Program-made: the position numbers and the translations under genes | From: Sediminibacterium ginsengisoli | GTDB taxonomy: Bacteria > Bacteroidota > Bacteroidia > Chitinophagales > Chitinophagaceae | Direction of reading: 5' to 3' | DNA length: 6,288 nucleotides | Assembly (NCBI GenBank): GCA_943324415.2 | Contig: CALPLN020000112.1 | Coordinates: 1-6,288, forward strand | Part shown: piece after piece, positions 1 through 5,585 of the stretch | Layout of the letters: the number at the start of each line of letters is the position of its first letter | Position numbering within the stretch: position 1 is the first letter of the stretch | Notes under the pieces: model-generated | Told to the model about the DNA's origin: nothing | Database searches by the model: none | The model's input: only the letters and a program-made list of their open reading frames with translations

Positions 1-767
1 GCAATACCACAAACCAATAATACCTCATCTCGCATGGTCAACACCCATTGGTCGGTGGGGTTGTAAATATGATAAGGTGTCTCATACGCAATTGCCGTGA
101 AAAATACAGATTGATGTTGTTCTGGATAAAGTTTCTCAAGTACTTCTGCTCTATCCGCCTCGGTCATGTCCAAAGGACATTTTGTAACTACAATAATATT
201 GGCACGTTTTGCTGATTTTCGCTCATCTCTTAAATCTCCTGTTGGGAAAAAGAAATCATCGCAATACAAATTATCAAATTCGGTTAATAAAATGCTAAAA
301 TGCGCATCAATCTCACGATGTTGAAATGCATCATCTAATACTACAGTTTGCAAATCTGGTATATCTTGAATCAACTGAGGAATCGCTTCGATACGTCGTT
401 CCCCAACTGCAACTCCAACCTTAGGAAATTTTAAGTGAAACTGCATGGGCTCGTCCCCAATTTCCAGCGCCGTCGTTTGTGCTCCTGCTAGTGCATAGCC
501 CTTGGTTTTTCTCTTATACCCTCTACTTAAAGTAGCTGTCTTGTAGTCATTGGATAAAATCGATAATAAATGCTCCACCATGGGTGACTTTCCAGTTCCT
601 CCTAAAGATAGATTCCCAACACAGATAATCGGTAAATTAAAATGTACGGATTTGAAATATTTTTTGGTGTACATCCAGTTACGCAAGGAGACGATCCAAC
701 CATATAAAATGGCGAATGGCAAAAGCAGTACTCTGAAAGATTTTAAAAAAATATTATTCAAATTCAT
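1..767 (-). CDS. lpxK: Tetraacyldisaccharide 4'-kinase LpxK (partial, C-terminus off the window)
   Basis: LpxK phosphorylates the 4' position of the tetraacylated disaccharide-1-phosphate to give lipid IVA, at the inner face of the cytoplasmic membrane. The 255 visible codons start at the ATG at 767. A hydrophobic N-terminal anchor spans residues about 11-28, followed by the family's Arg-Asn segment. The P-loop GNLSLGGTGKSP is at 51-62, SRGY at 81-84, and GDEP at 104-107, whose Asp matches the catalytic base region of characterised LpxK. The Walker-B-like LDDAFQHRE is at 144-152, followed by FPTGDLRDE and VVTKCP. Known proteins are about 310-360 residues, so roughly a quarter is missing beyond position 1. 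The start overlaps the end of the cyclo-ligase gene by 14 bases, which suggests translational coupling. No in-frame ATG lies nearby upstream. Identity is near certain from the motif order. Confidence 0.95.
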   Translation of the reverse strand, partial: MNLNNIFLKSFRVLLLPFAILYGWIVSLRNWMYTKKYFKSVHFNLPIICVGNLSLGGTGKSPMVEHLLSILSNDYKTATLSRGYKRKTKGYALAGAQTTALEIGDEPMQFHLKFPKVGVAVGERRIEAIPQLIQDIPDLQTVVLDDAFQHREIDAHFSILLTEFDNLYCDDFFFPTGDLRDERKSAKRANIIVVTKCPLDMTEADRAEVLEKLYPEQHQSVFFTAIAYETPYHIYNPTDQWVLTMRDEVLLVCGI

Positions 768-1326
768 AGGTATTCCACGGCGTGATACAACAGGATAAAG
801 GTACGTCAAATTCGTTGGTATCAGTGAAATTGTCCATTGGTTCAAAATAAGAAACGCCTATTTTCTGAATCTCTTTACCCGCCTTTGCCAGGTATCGATC
901 ATAGTAGCCTTTGCCAAAGCCGACACGATGGCCTTTTTGATCAAATCCTAACAAGGGCACCAACATCGTATCAATCAAATCGGGTGCAACTTGATTAAAA
1001 GGCAAAGGTTCTTGTATCCCAAATGCATTCAATTGCAATGTGTCCGTTTCAAAATAGAAATCCATTGCATTGAGTTCGGTCTTTACGATAGGATAACAAA
1101 AGCGTATAAAAGGAAATAAGGTCTTTATATAATGTTCAAATAATAAAGTATTGGGTTCATTTTTATTGGCCAAGGGATAAAAACTTGCAAGAATTGAAGT
1201 GCTAGACCAATCAATACGCTGTAATTGAATGAGTAATAAGTCATCCAGTTTCATGCATTCTGCATCAGTCAATGCAGCTCTTTTCTGAGCTAATATTTTA
1301 CGCGCTTCGGCTTTTGTTATATGCAT
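754..1326 (-). CDS. ygfA: 5-formyltetrahydrofolate cyclo-ligase (MTHFS)
   Basis: This enzyme uses ATP to convert 5-formyltetrahydrofolate into 5,10-methenyltetrahydrofolate, returning an inactive folate store to one-carbon metabolism in the cytosol. The 190-residue protein has the usual family length. It begins with the basic, KR-rich helix typical of the family (KAEARKILAQKR, 5-16). FGIQEP at 102-107 matches the substrate-side F/G-I-x-E-P motif. The signature FDQKGHRVGFGKGYYDRYL at 128-146 is the glycine-rich ATP-binding loop, and DVPL at 174-177 is the conserved C-terminal element. The ATG at 1326 overlaps the rsmD stop by 10 bases, and the 3' end overlaps lpxK by 14 bases, so it sits inside a coupled cluster. 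The function is unrelated to its neighbours, so the grouping looks like housekeeping co-expression rather than a pathway. The symbol follows E. coli ygfA (also called fau). Confidence 0.95.
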   Translation of the reverse strand: MHITKAEARKILAQKRAALTDAECMKLDDLLLIQLQRIDWSSTSILASFYPLANKNEPNTLLFEHYIKTLFPFIRFCYPIVKTELNAMDFYFETDTLQLNAFGIQEPLPFNQVAPDLIDTMLVPLLGFDQKGHRVGFGKGYYDRYLAKAGKEIQKIGVSYFEPMDNFTDTNEFDVPLSCCITPWNTYEFE

Positions 1327-1856
1327 TCAAAAAAACTAAAAATAGTGGCGCCATAATTTCTTTGGAAACTATAGCCTTCAAAAGTTTTATAATCGTTGCG
1401 AGGTGTATGTTCCAAAATGAAATAACCCTCTGGGCTAATTAATTTCTTTTCAACAATGATTCTTGGTAAATCATCAATGGTATTTAACGCATAGGGCGGT
1501 CCTGCAAAAATGATATCATATTGTTGATTACAGGTAGCTAAAAACTGGAATACATCCATCTGAATAGTGATGGCATTTTCTATCTTCAAAAATTCAATGT
1601 TCTTTTTAATGAAATCTAGCATCGTTTTATCCTTCTCGACAATGGTTAGTTGCTCCGCTCCTCTTGAAGCCAACTCGTAACTAATACATCCTGTTCCTCC
1701 AAATAAATCTAAAGTAGATCCGCCATCAATCGCAACTCTATTTTGCAAAATATTGAACAAGCCTTCTTTAGCAATATCGGTGGTAGGCCTAGTGTGTGGC
1801 ATATTCGCAGGTGGATGAATTCTTCTGCCTCCAAATTTTCCAGAAATAATTCTCAT
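1317..1856 (-). CDS. rsmD: 16S rRNA (guanine(966)-N(2))-methyltransferase RsmD
   Basis: RsmD transfers a methyl group from S-adenosylmethionine to N2 of G966 in 16S rRNA during small-subunit assembly. The 179-residue protein matches the family length. It opens with MRIISGKFGGRRI, and the hallmark RPTTDIAKEGLFNIL is at 23-37. SAM motif I, LDLFGGTGCISYELASRGA, is at 49-67. The acidic SAM-ribose residue falls in VEKD at 73-76, and LEH is at 148-150, followed by the family's C-terminal RNYGATIFSFF. The catalytic motif IV reads FAGPPY at 117-122, with Gly119 where N2/N6-methyltransferases normally carry Asp, Asn or Ser (see findings). The ATG at 1856 lies 9 bases after the DUF3822 stop. The end overlaps the cyclo-ligase start by 10 bases. 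Family assignment is firm; full activity is slightly less certain because of motif IV. Confidence 0.93.
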   Translation of the reverse strand: MRIISGKFGGRRIHPPANMPHTRPTTDIAKEGLFNILQNRVAIDGGSTLDLFGGTGCISYELASRGAEQLTIVEKDKTMLDFIKKNIEFLKIENAITIQMDVFQFLATCNQQYDIIFAGPPYALNTIDDLPRIIVEKKLISPEGYFILEHTPRNDYKTFEGYSFQRNYGATIFSFFECI

Positions 1857-1865
1857 ATTGACTGC

Positions 1866-2684
1866 TTAAAAAATAAAATAAGGTGCGTAACTATGATTGG
1901 GGTATTCCGCATTTAAGGTGGCTCCGATACCTGCATCAGGAGCATGCTGCATATGTGCATTGGCGAAATAGCTTGATAAATCTTGAACCCAATGATCCCT
2001 ATCGACACTATACCCAGTTACATTTAAATTGGTGTCTTTTGGCAATGTATTTGCTTGAATACATGCGTTCAATACAAGGTATTTATTTTGATCTGCTCCA
2101 CTCCTATTGAAATAATTTACGAAATGTGGTTTGCCATTTTTTAAAATCAATACGATGAGGTAATCATCAAAAAGAGATAGACAAACACCATCCGCTTGAC
2201 TAGACGATACCAAACTGCTGACATAATTGGTCCATTTTCCAGTTGGGAAAGATCTAGTTAATAAAGTACTTAAAGCATCTGGAACACTATACACCAAAAC
2301 TTGATCCTGCCCGACTGCTTGTATTTGAATTTCTTCCTCCATGCTATTTCCAAATACAAGATTAAATTCGTTTAGATAAAAAGTATCTGCACCTTGACTA
2401 ACTGATTTAGTTAACAAAGTTCTTTTTGTATTCATCACAAATTGAACTTGTCTGTAAAATGACTGAATCAGTTTTGAGTTATTTTGTAAGTACCCTAACA
2501 ATTGATTCCATCCATTCTGATCTGGTGTATTTTCAAAATATTCAAAAGCGATATATTGTCCATTGGTATGGTTTTTAACAACAAAGCAAATAGACTGCTC
2601 ATCCACAATAAGATAAAGGTCTTCCACCTTGTTATTTGCTGTACTTTCTTGTACGCCGTAAATGCCAATTTTTTTCTTTGCCAT
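1866..2684 (-). CDS. DUF3822 family protein, function unknown
   Basis: This is a 272-residue cytosolic protein with no signal peptide, membrane helix or recognisable catalytic motif. Its pattern and its place directly upstream of rsmD match DUF3822, a Bacteroidota family without known function. Two stretches look alike: residues 22-67 (beginning DLYLIVDEQSICFVVK) and 166-212 (beginning GVCLSLFDDYLIVLILK). Each has paired beta strands, an N-G turn, an aromatic strand ending in YF, an acidic DQN segment and a helix ending in Q-N or Q-A-N. I infer a duplicated RNase-H/actin-like (ASKHA) fold of the PilM type, without a visible phosphate-binding loop. The ATG at 2684 was chosen over an in-frame TTG six bases upstream, since ATG followed by the basic AKKK is the simpler start. 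It is the first gene of the minus-strand cluster and ends 9 bases before rsmD. Confidence 0.85.
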   Translation of the reverse strand: MAKKKIGIYGVQESTANNKVEDLYLIVDEQSICFVVKNHTNGQYIAFEYFENTPDQNGWNQLLGYLQNNSKLIQSFYRQVQFVMNTKRTLLTKSVSQGADTFYLNEFNLVFGNSMEEEIQIQAVGQDQVLVYSVPDALSTLLTRSFPTGKWTNYVSSLVSSSQADGVCLSLFDDYLIVLILKNGKPHFVNYFNRSGADQNKYLVLNACIQANTLPKDTNLNVTGYSVDRDHWVQDLSSYFANAHMQHAPDAGIGATLNAEYPNHSYAPYFIF

Positions 2685-2699
2685 AGTCAATTTCTACTG

Positions 2700-2707
2700 C
2701 AATGATA
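2700..2707 (-). promoter_or_regulatory. Possible -7 element for the DUF3822-rsmD-ygfA-lpxK cluster
   Basis: Read on the minus strand this is TATCATTG, one mismatch from the Bacteroidota -7 consensus TAnnTTTG. It would start transcription about 10 bases before the DUF3822 ATG at 2684. A run of eight T lies just upstream (2709-2716), but no clear TTG/TTTG -33 element is found at 19-21 bases. It is supported only by motif and position. Confidence 0.25.
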
Positions 2708-2730
2708 CAAAAAAAAGAGGCAGTACATTG

Positions 2731-2746
2731 CTAAAACTAGTTGTAG
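2731..2746. promoter_or_regulatory. Imperfect palindrome upstream of the MATE gene, candidate operator
   Basis: The 16 bases CTAAAACTAGTTGTAG form two 8-base arms that match at seven of eight positions, with a perfect 8-base core AACTAGTT at 2735-2742. The right arm runs into the TAGATTTG motif of the MATE gene, a position where a bound repressor would block RNA polymerase. No regulator gene is nearby, so this role is inference. Confidence 0.3.
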
Positions 2747-2751
2747 ATTTG
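2744..2751 (+). promoter_or_regulatory. Possible -7 promoter element of the MATE gene
   Basis: TAGATTTG is an exact match to the Bacteroidota -7 consensus TAnnTTTG and lies seven bases before the ATG at 2759. The start of transcription would then fall almost on the start codon, giving a very short or absent leader. No good -33 TTTG is seen at the normal distance, so the assignment is tentative. Confidence 0.35.
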
Positions 2752-2758
2752 TATTTAT

Positions 2759-4117
2759 ATGAGTCAACCCGCAGCGACCCCTTCCTTACAGGTAAATATT
2801 AGCAGTAAACAAATACTGACGATCTCTATTCCTATTGCATTGGCTATCTTGGTTCCTCAGTTCAATTTTATTATCAACAATATCTTTCTAGGCGCTTTAA
2901 GCAAGCAAGCACTGGCTATTGGAGGTATTACTGGGGTGTATTATTTAATTTTCGGGGTAATGGGTCAAGGGCTCAACAATGGATTGCAAGCGCTTATTTC
3001 GAGACGTGCGGGTGAAAATCGAGTAGATGAGATTGGGGTTTTGTTTTCACAAGGGGTACTGATTTCAATTTTCTTGTCCGTCATAGGCATCTGTTTTACC
3101 TACTTTATTGCACCTTCTATTTTCCATACTTTATTACATGATTCCGCAAGAGCGAACACCATCATCGAATTTCTTAAAATACGTATATGGGGCATTCCAT
3201 TTTTATTCATTTACCAGATGCGCAATGCATTGTTAGTAGGAACCAACCAAAGTAAATTCTTAATTATTGGTACCGCAACAGAAGCATTGATCAATATCTT
3301 CTTTGATTATAGTTTAATTTTTGGACATTTTGGCTTTACGGCAATGGGCTTGAATGGTGCAGCATATGCATCTATCATTGCAGAAATTATGGGCCTGCTT
3401 GTTATTTATCTTGTCATTCATTATCAAAAAATTGGAGCAAGATTTGATTTATTTAAAAAGTTTGAACTCAAAATGGAGTATGTCAAACTCATTTTAGTGC
3501 AGTCTTCGCCCTTGATGATGCAATACATGATTAGTATTATAAGTTGGGAATTCTTCTATATTTTAATAGAACACAGAGGTGAACAGTCTCTTGCTGTTTC
3601 CAATGCGATGCGCAATATATTTGGCTTTTTTGGTTGTTTCACATGGGCATTCGCCGCTACCACTACCACCATGGTAAGCAATATTATTGGACAAGACTTA
3701 CAAGACAAAGTCATTGAATTGATTTACAAAATTATGCGTTGGAGCTTTGGCATTGCAGTCCTTGTAGCAATTGTGATCAATCTATTTGCTGCACAATTTC
3801 TTTCAATTTATGGTCAAGGGGATGGATTTTTAACAGAAGGCATCCCGGTGTTAAGAATCGTGTCTATTGCTTTGTTGTTGATGTCTGTTTCTACTGTTTG
3901 GCTGAGTGCTGTCACTGGAACTGGGCAATCTAAAATCACCTTATTAATTGAATTTGCAGCCATTGTGATTTACATTATCTACAACTATCTAGTACTTGAA
4001 TATTACCAAATGCCCATCACTTATGGATGGTTTAGTGAAATAATTTACTGGCTAAGTTTATTCCTGCCTTCCTTCTTCTATATCAGAACGATGCGTTGGA
4101 AGGATAAGAAAATTTAA
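2759..4117 (+). CDS. MATE-family multidrug/metabolite efflux transporter
   Basis: This is an inner-membrane antiporter of the MATE family, which exports cationic drugs, dyes or metabolites in exchange for Na+ or H+. At 452 residues it has standard length, with about twelve hydrophobic helices in two six-helix halves. The first half covers roughly residues 18-225 and the second roughly 240-445. Family landmarks are QALISRRAGE at 77-86, GTNQSKFLIIGTATEALIN at 161-179 followed by FFDYSLIFG, and GLNGAAYASIIAE at 197-209. The repeat half shows SNAMRNI at 281-287, IGQDLQD at 310-316 and GTGQSKITLLIEF at 387-399. The substrate and coupling ion cannot be read from the sequence. It starts at the ATG at 2759 without a Shine-Dalgarno sequence. 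It is the only plus-strand gene, divergent from DUF3822 and convergent with folB, so it is probably transcribed alone. Confidence 0.92.
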   Translation: MSQPAATPSLQVNISSKQILTISIPIALAILVPQFNFIINNIFLGALSKQALAIGGITGVYYLIFGVMGQGLNNGLQALISRRAGENRVDEIGVLFSQGVLISIFLSVIGICFTYFIAPSIFHTLLHDSARANTIIEFLKIRIWGIPFLFIYQMRNALLVGTNQSKFLIIGTATEALINIFFDYSLIFGHFGFTAMGLNGAAYASIIAEIMGLLVIYLVIHYQKIGARFDLFKKFELKMEYVKLILVQSSPLMMQYMISIISWEFFYILIEHRGEQSLAVSNAMRNIFGFFGCFTWAFAATTTTMVSNIIGQDLQDKVIELIYKIMRWSFGIAVLVAIVINLFAAQFLSIYGQGDGFLTEGIPVLRIVSIALLLMSVSTVWLSAVTGTGQSKITLLIEFAAIVIYIIYNYLVLEYYQMPITYGWFSEIIYWLSLFLPSFFYIRTMRWKDKKI

Positions 4118-4122
4118 TGATA

Positions 4123-4476
4123 TTAGCTTCTTGCTCTTTCAATTGACACAGCAGTCGTCCCTTCAAAATAAGGAATCGCTAATTGTTGTTTGGTAATTTT
4201 TACAAAAACATTTTCCGCTATTGCGTGTTCTGCTAAAATCTGATCTGCAATGGTTGCAACTAAAGTTTCTAATAAAGGTGTGGGGATAGACATGATATTT
4301 TGTATCAACTGATACACCTGTACATAATCTATGGTTTGATCTAATTGATCAATTATTTTGGTCGAAGGCGTAAAATAAATACGCACATCTACTTTGAACG
4401 TATTTCCAATCTTTTTTTCTGCAGGATAAACCCCATGAAAACCATTGAAAATTAAATCGTTTAAATAGATGTGCAT
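4123..4476 (-). CDS. folB: Dihydroneopterin aldolase FolB
   Basis: FolB cleaves 7,8-dihydroneopterin to 6-hydroxymethyl-7,8-dihydropterin and glycolaldehyde in folate synthesis. It is a small tunnelling-fold enzyme that works as an oligomer in the cytosol. The 117-residue protein has the usual length. The N-terminal FNGFHGVYPAEKKIGNTF at 10-27 carries the conserved Glu20. TIDYVQVYQLI at 48-58 carries Tyr51, and PLLETLVATIA at 67-77 carries the pterin-binding Glu70. VKITKQQLAIP at 92-102 places the catalytic lysine at Lys96, aligned with the KPG lysine of E. coli, although the following Pro is replaced by Gln. It lies 18 bases after trxB, and an A-rich stretch precedes its ATG, so it is probably co-transcribed with trxB. 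Its stop lies five bases from the convergent MATE stop. Confidence 0.94.
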   Translation of the reverse strand: MHIYLNDLIFNGFHGVYPAEKKIGNTFKVDVRIYFTPSTKIIDQLDQTIDYVQVYQLIQNIMSIPTPLLETLVATIADQILAEHAIAENVFVKITKQQLAIPYFEGTTAVSIERARS

Positions 4477-4494
4477 ACAATTATTTTTTGCTAA

Positions 4495-5430
4495 TTAATG
4501 CCCCTTAGCAGTTAAAAAGCGTTCCGCATCTAATGCTGCCATACATCCACTACCAGCAGCTGTGACTGCTTGACGATAGTTTTTATCTTGTACATCTCCT
4601 GAAGCAAACACCCCTTCAATATTTGTTTTGGTTGTACCAGGCTCCGTTAAGATATAACCCGTTTCATCCATCTTTAAATAATCTTTAAAAATACCGCTGT
4701 TTGGAGTATGTCCAATCGCCACAAAAAACGCACTTACTGGAATCTCTTCCATCGTATTGGTTTTATTGTTTTTGATACGAACCCCTTCCACTTTCTTATC
4801 GCCTAAAATCTCGTCTGTTTCTGAATTAAAATGAACGATGATATTTGGTGTATTCAACACTCTATCCTGCATGACTTTACTCGCGCGCATCTGGTCTTTT
4901 CTAACAATCATGTGCACTGTAGTACACATTTTTGATAAATAATGTGCTTCTTCTGCTGCTGTATCTCCAGCACCAACAATCGCCACATCTTTGCCTTTGA
5001 AAAAGAATCCATCACATACTGCACAGGCACTCACCCCAAATCCGTTTAATCTTTCTTCGCTTGGGATACCCAACCATTTTGCACTAGCTCCTGTAGAAAT
5101 AATAACAGCACCCGCTTCGATGATTTTTTCATCGTCAATCCAAACCTTATGCGGGTAACTACTAAAATCAACTTTTGTAGCCAATCCATAACGAATATCG
5201 GTACCCATTCTAGCAGCTTGTTTCTCGAAATTGACCATCATTTCTGGGCCTTGAATTCCTTCTGGGAAACCAGGATAGTTTTCTACTTCGGTAGTAATGG
5301 TTAATTGTCCACCTGGTTGTATTCCTTGGTACAACAATGGTTTCATATTTGCTCTAGCAGCATAAATTGCAGCAGTGTACCCAGCTGGTCCTGATCCAAT
5401 GATGAGGATGTCTACTTTTTCTGTTTCCAT
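4495..5430 (-). CDS. trxB: Thioredoxin-disulfide reductase TrxB
   Basis: TrxB is a cytosolic FAD enzyme that passes electrons from NADPH to thioredoxin. At 311 residues it is the low-molecular-weight bacterial type. The FAD-binding GSGPAGYTAA is at 12-21, followed by QPGGQL at 38-43 and ENYPGFPEG at 50-58. STGA is at 112-115. The redox-active CAVC (Cys136, Cys139) sits in ACAVCDGFFFKG. The NADPH-domain loop VGAGDTAAEE is at 152-161, and the C-terminal FAD motif ASGDVQD at 276-282 is followed by RQA. The 2'-phosphate site normally written HRRDxxR reads VRKDQMR at 176-182, still basic at three positions. The ATG at 5430 is the only sensible start. A terminator separates it from the upstream sigma gene, so it probably has its own promoter in 5431-5523, and folB follows in the same unit. 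Confidence 0.97.
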   Translation of the reverse strand: METEKVDILIIGSGPAGYTAAIYAARANMKPLLYQGIQPGGQLTITTEVENYPGFPEGIQGPEMMVNFEKQAARMGTDIRYGLATKVDFSSYPHKVWIDDEKIIEAGAVIISTGASAKWLGIPSEERLNGFGVSACAVCDGFFFKGKDVAIVGAGDTAAEEAHYLSKMCTTVHMIVRKDQMRASKVMQDRVLNTPNIIVHFNSETDEILGDKKVEGVRIKNNKTNTMEEIPVSAFFVAIGHTPNSGIFKDYLKMDETGYILTEPGTTKTNIEGVFASGDVQDKNYRQAVTAAGSGCMAALDAERFLTAKGH

Positions 5431-5452
5431 AGTCCGTTATTTCTCTTTTGTT

Positions 5453-5465
5453 GCTACAATGTAGC
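5453..5465. promoter_or_regulatory. Perfect 6+1+6 palindrome before trxB
   Basis: GCTACAATGTAGC has two 6-base arms, GCTACA and TGTAGC, around one central base. It lies 22 bases before the trxB ATG. Just upstream in the direction of transcription is the putative -7 element, so the palindrome would cover the transcription start or the beginning of the leader. It could be an operator or a short 5' hairpin (5-base stem, 3-base loop). The role is inferred from position only. Confidence 0.3.
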
Positions 5466-5469
5466 TAAA

Positions 5470-5497
5470 CGAAAATAAATTTAAATTTTTTTTTCAA
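5470..5497 (-). promoter_or_regulatory. Possible trxB-folB promoter
   Basis: On the minus strand a TTG (5497-5495) is followed after 17 bases by TATTTTCG (5477-5470), one mismatch from the Bacteroidota -7 consensus TAnnTTTG. The spacer is an A/T-only tract including nine A, somewhat shorter than the usual 19-21 bases. The predicted start of transcription lies about 35 bases before the trxB ATG. This is the best candidate in the gap between the rpoD terminator and trxB. Confidence 0.35.
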
Positions 5498-5519
5498 GCC
5501 TTTAAGTTTTACAAAAGGC
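5498..5519. repeat. Small inverted repeat upstream of the trxB promoter
   Basis: Arms GCCTTT (5498-5503) and AAAGGC (5514-5519) flank a 10-base A/T-rich centre. It lies directly against the putative -33 TTG of trxB. It is not followed by a T-run on either strand, so it is not a terminator. It may be a regulator-binding dyad or chance. Confidence 0.25.
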
Positions 5520-5523
5520 GTAG

Positions 5524-5563
5524 AAAAAAATAGCCCCGACAAATCTTTAAGATCGTTGGGGCT
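5524..5563 (-). terminator. Rho-independent terminator of the rpoD-type sigma gene
   Basis: Read on the minus strand, the stem arms AGCCCC (5563-5558) and GGGGCT (5537-5532) pair perfectly. They extend by further pairs across one mismatch and are followed after one base by seven T (5530-5524). The hairpin starts 22 bases past the sigma-factor stop at 5586. It should end the sigma transcript before trxB. The opposite strand has only a four-T tract after the stem and no gene to serve. Confidence 0.9.
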
Positions 5564-5585
5564 TTTATGATATTGTTAAATTTTA

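Noticed and set aside
550..798. Plus-strand open frame of 82 codons
   Set aside because: It lies opposite lpxK, which has a full set of family motifs on the minus strand; the plus-strand translation resembles nothing.
1883..2110. Plus-strand open frame of 75 codons inside DUF3822
   Set aside because: It is antisense to a better supported gene and has no recognisable domain or start context.
2688..2690. TTG start for DUF3822
   Set aside because: An ATG two codons downstream at 2684 followed by AKKK is a simpler start, and the TTG has no better upstream signal.
2502..2705. Plus-strand open frame of 67 codons, hydrophobic
   Set aside because: It is antisense to the start of DUF3822; its hydrophobic look comes from the AT-rich complement strand, and it has no start signal.
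3739..3933. Plus-strand open frame of 64 codons inside the MATE gene
   Set aside because: It is an out-of-frame shadow of the MATE coding sequence; the Cys- and Trp-rich composition is typical of a shifted frame.
5472..5494. A/T tract with the perfect 12-base palindrome AAATTTAAATTT as an operator
   Set aside because: Such palindromes arise easily in sequence made only of A and T; it is better read as the promoter spacer.
5431..5523. Riboswitch or small RNA in the trxB upstream gap
   Set aside because: The space is short and AT-rich, and no long paired structure or known aptamer motif is visible.
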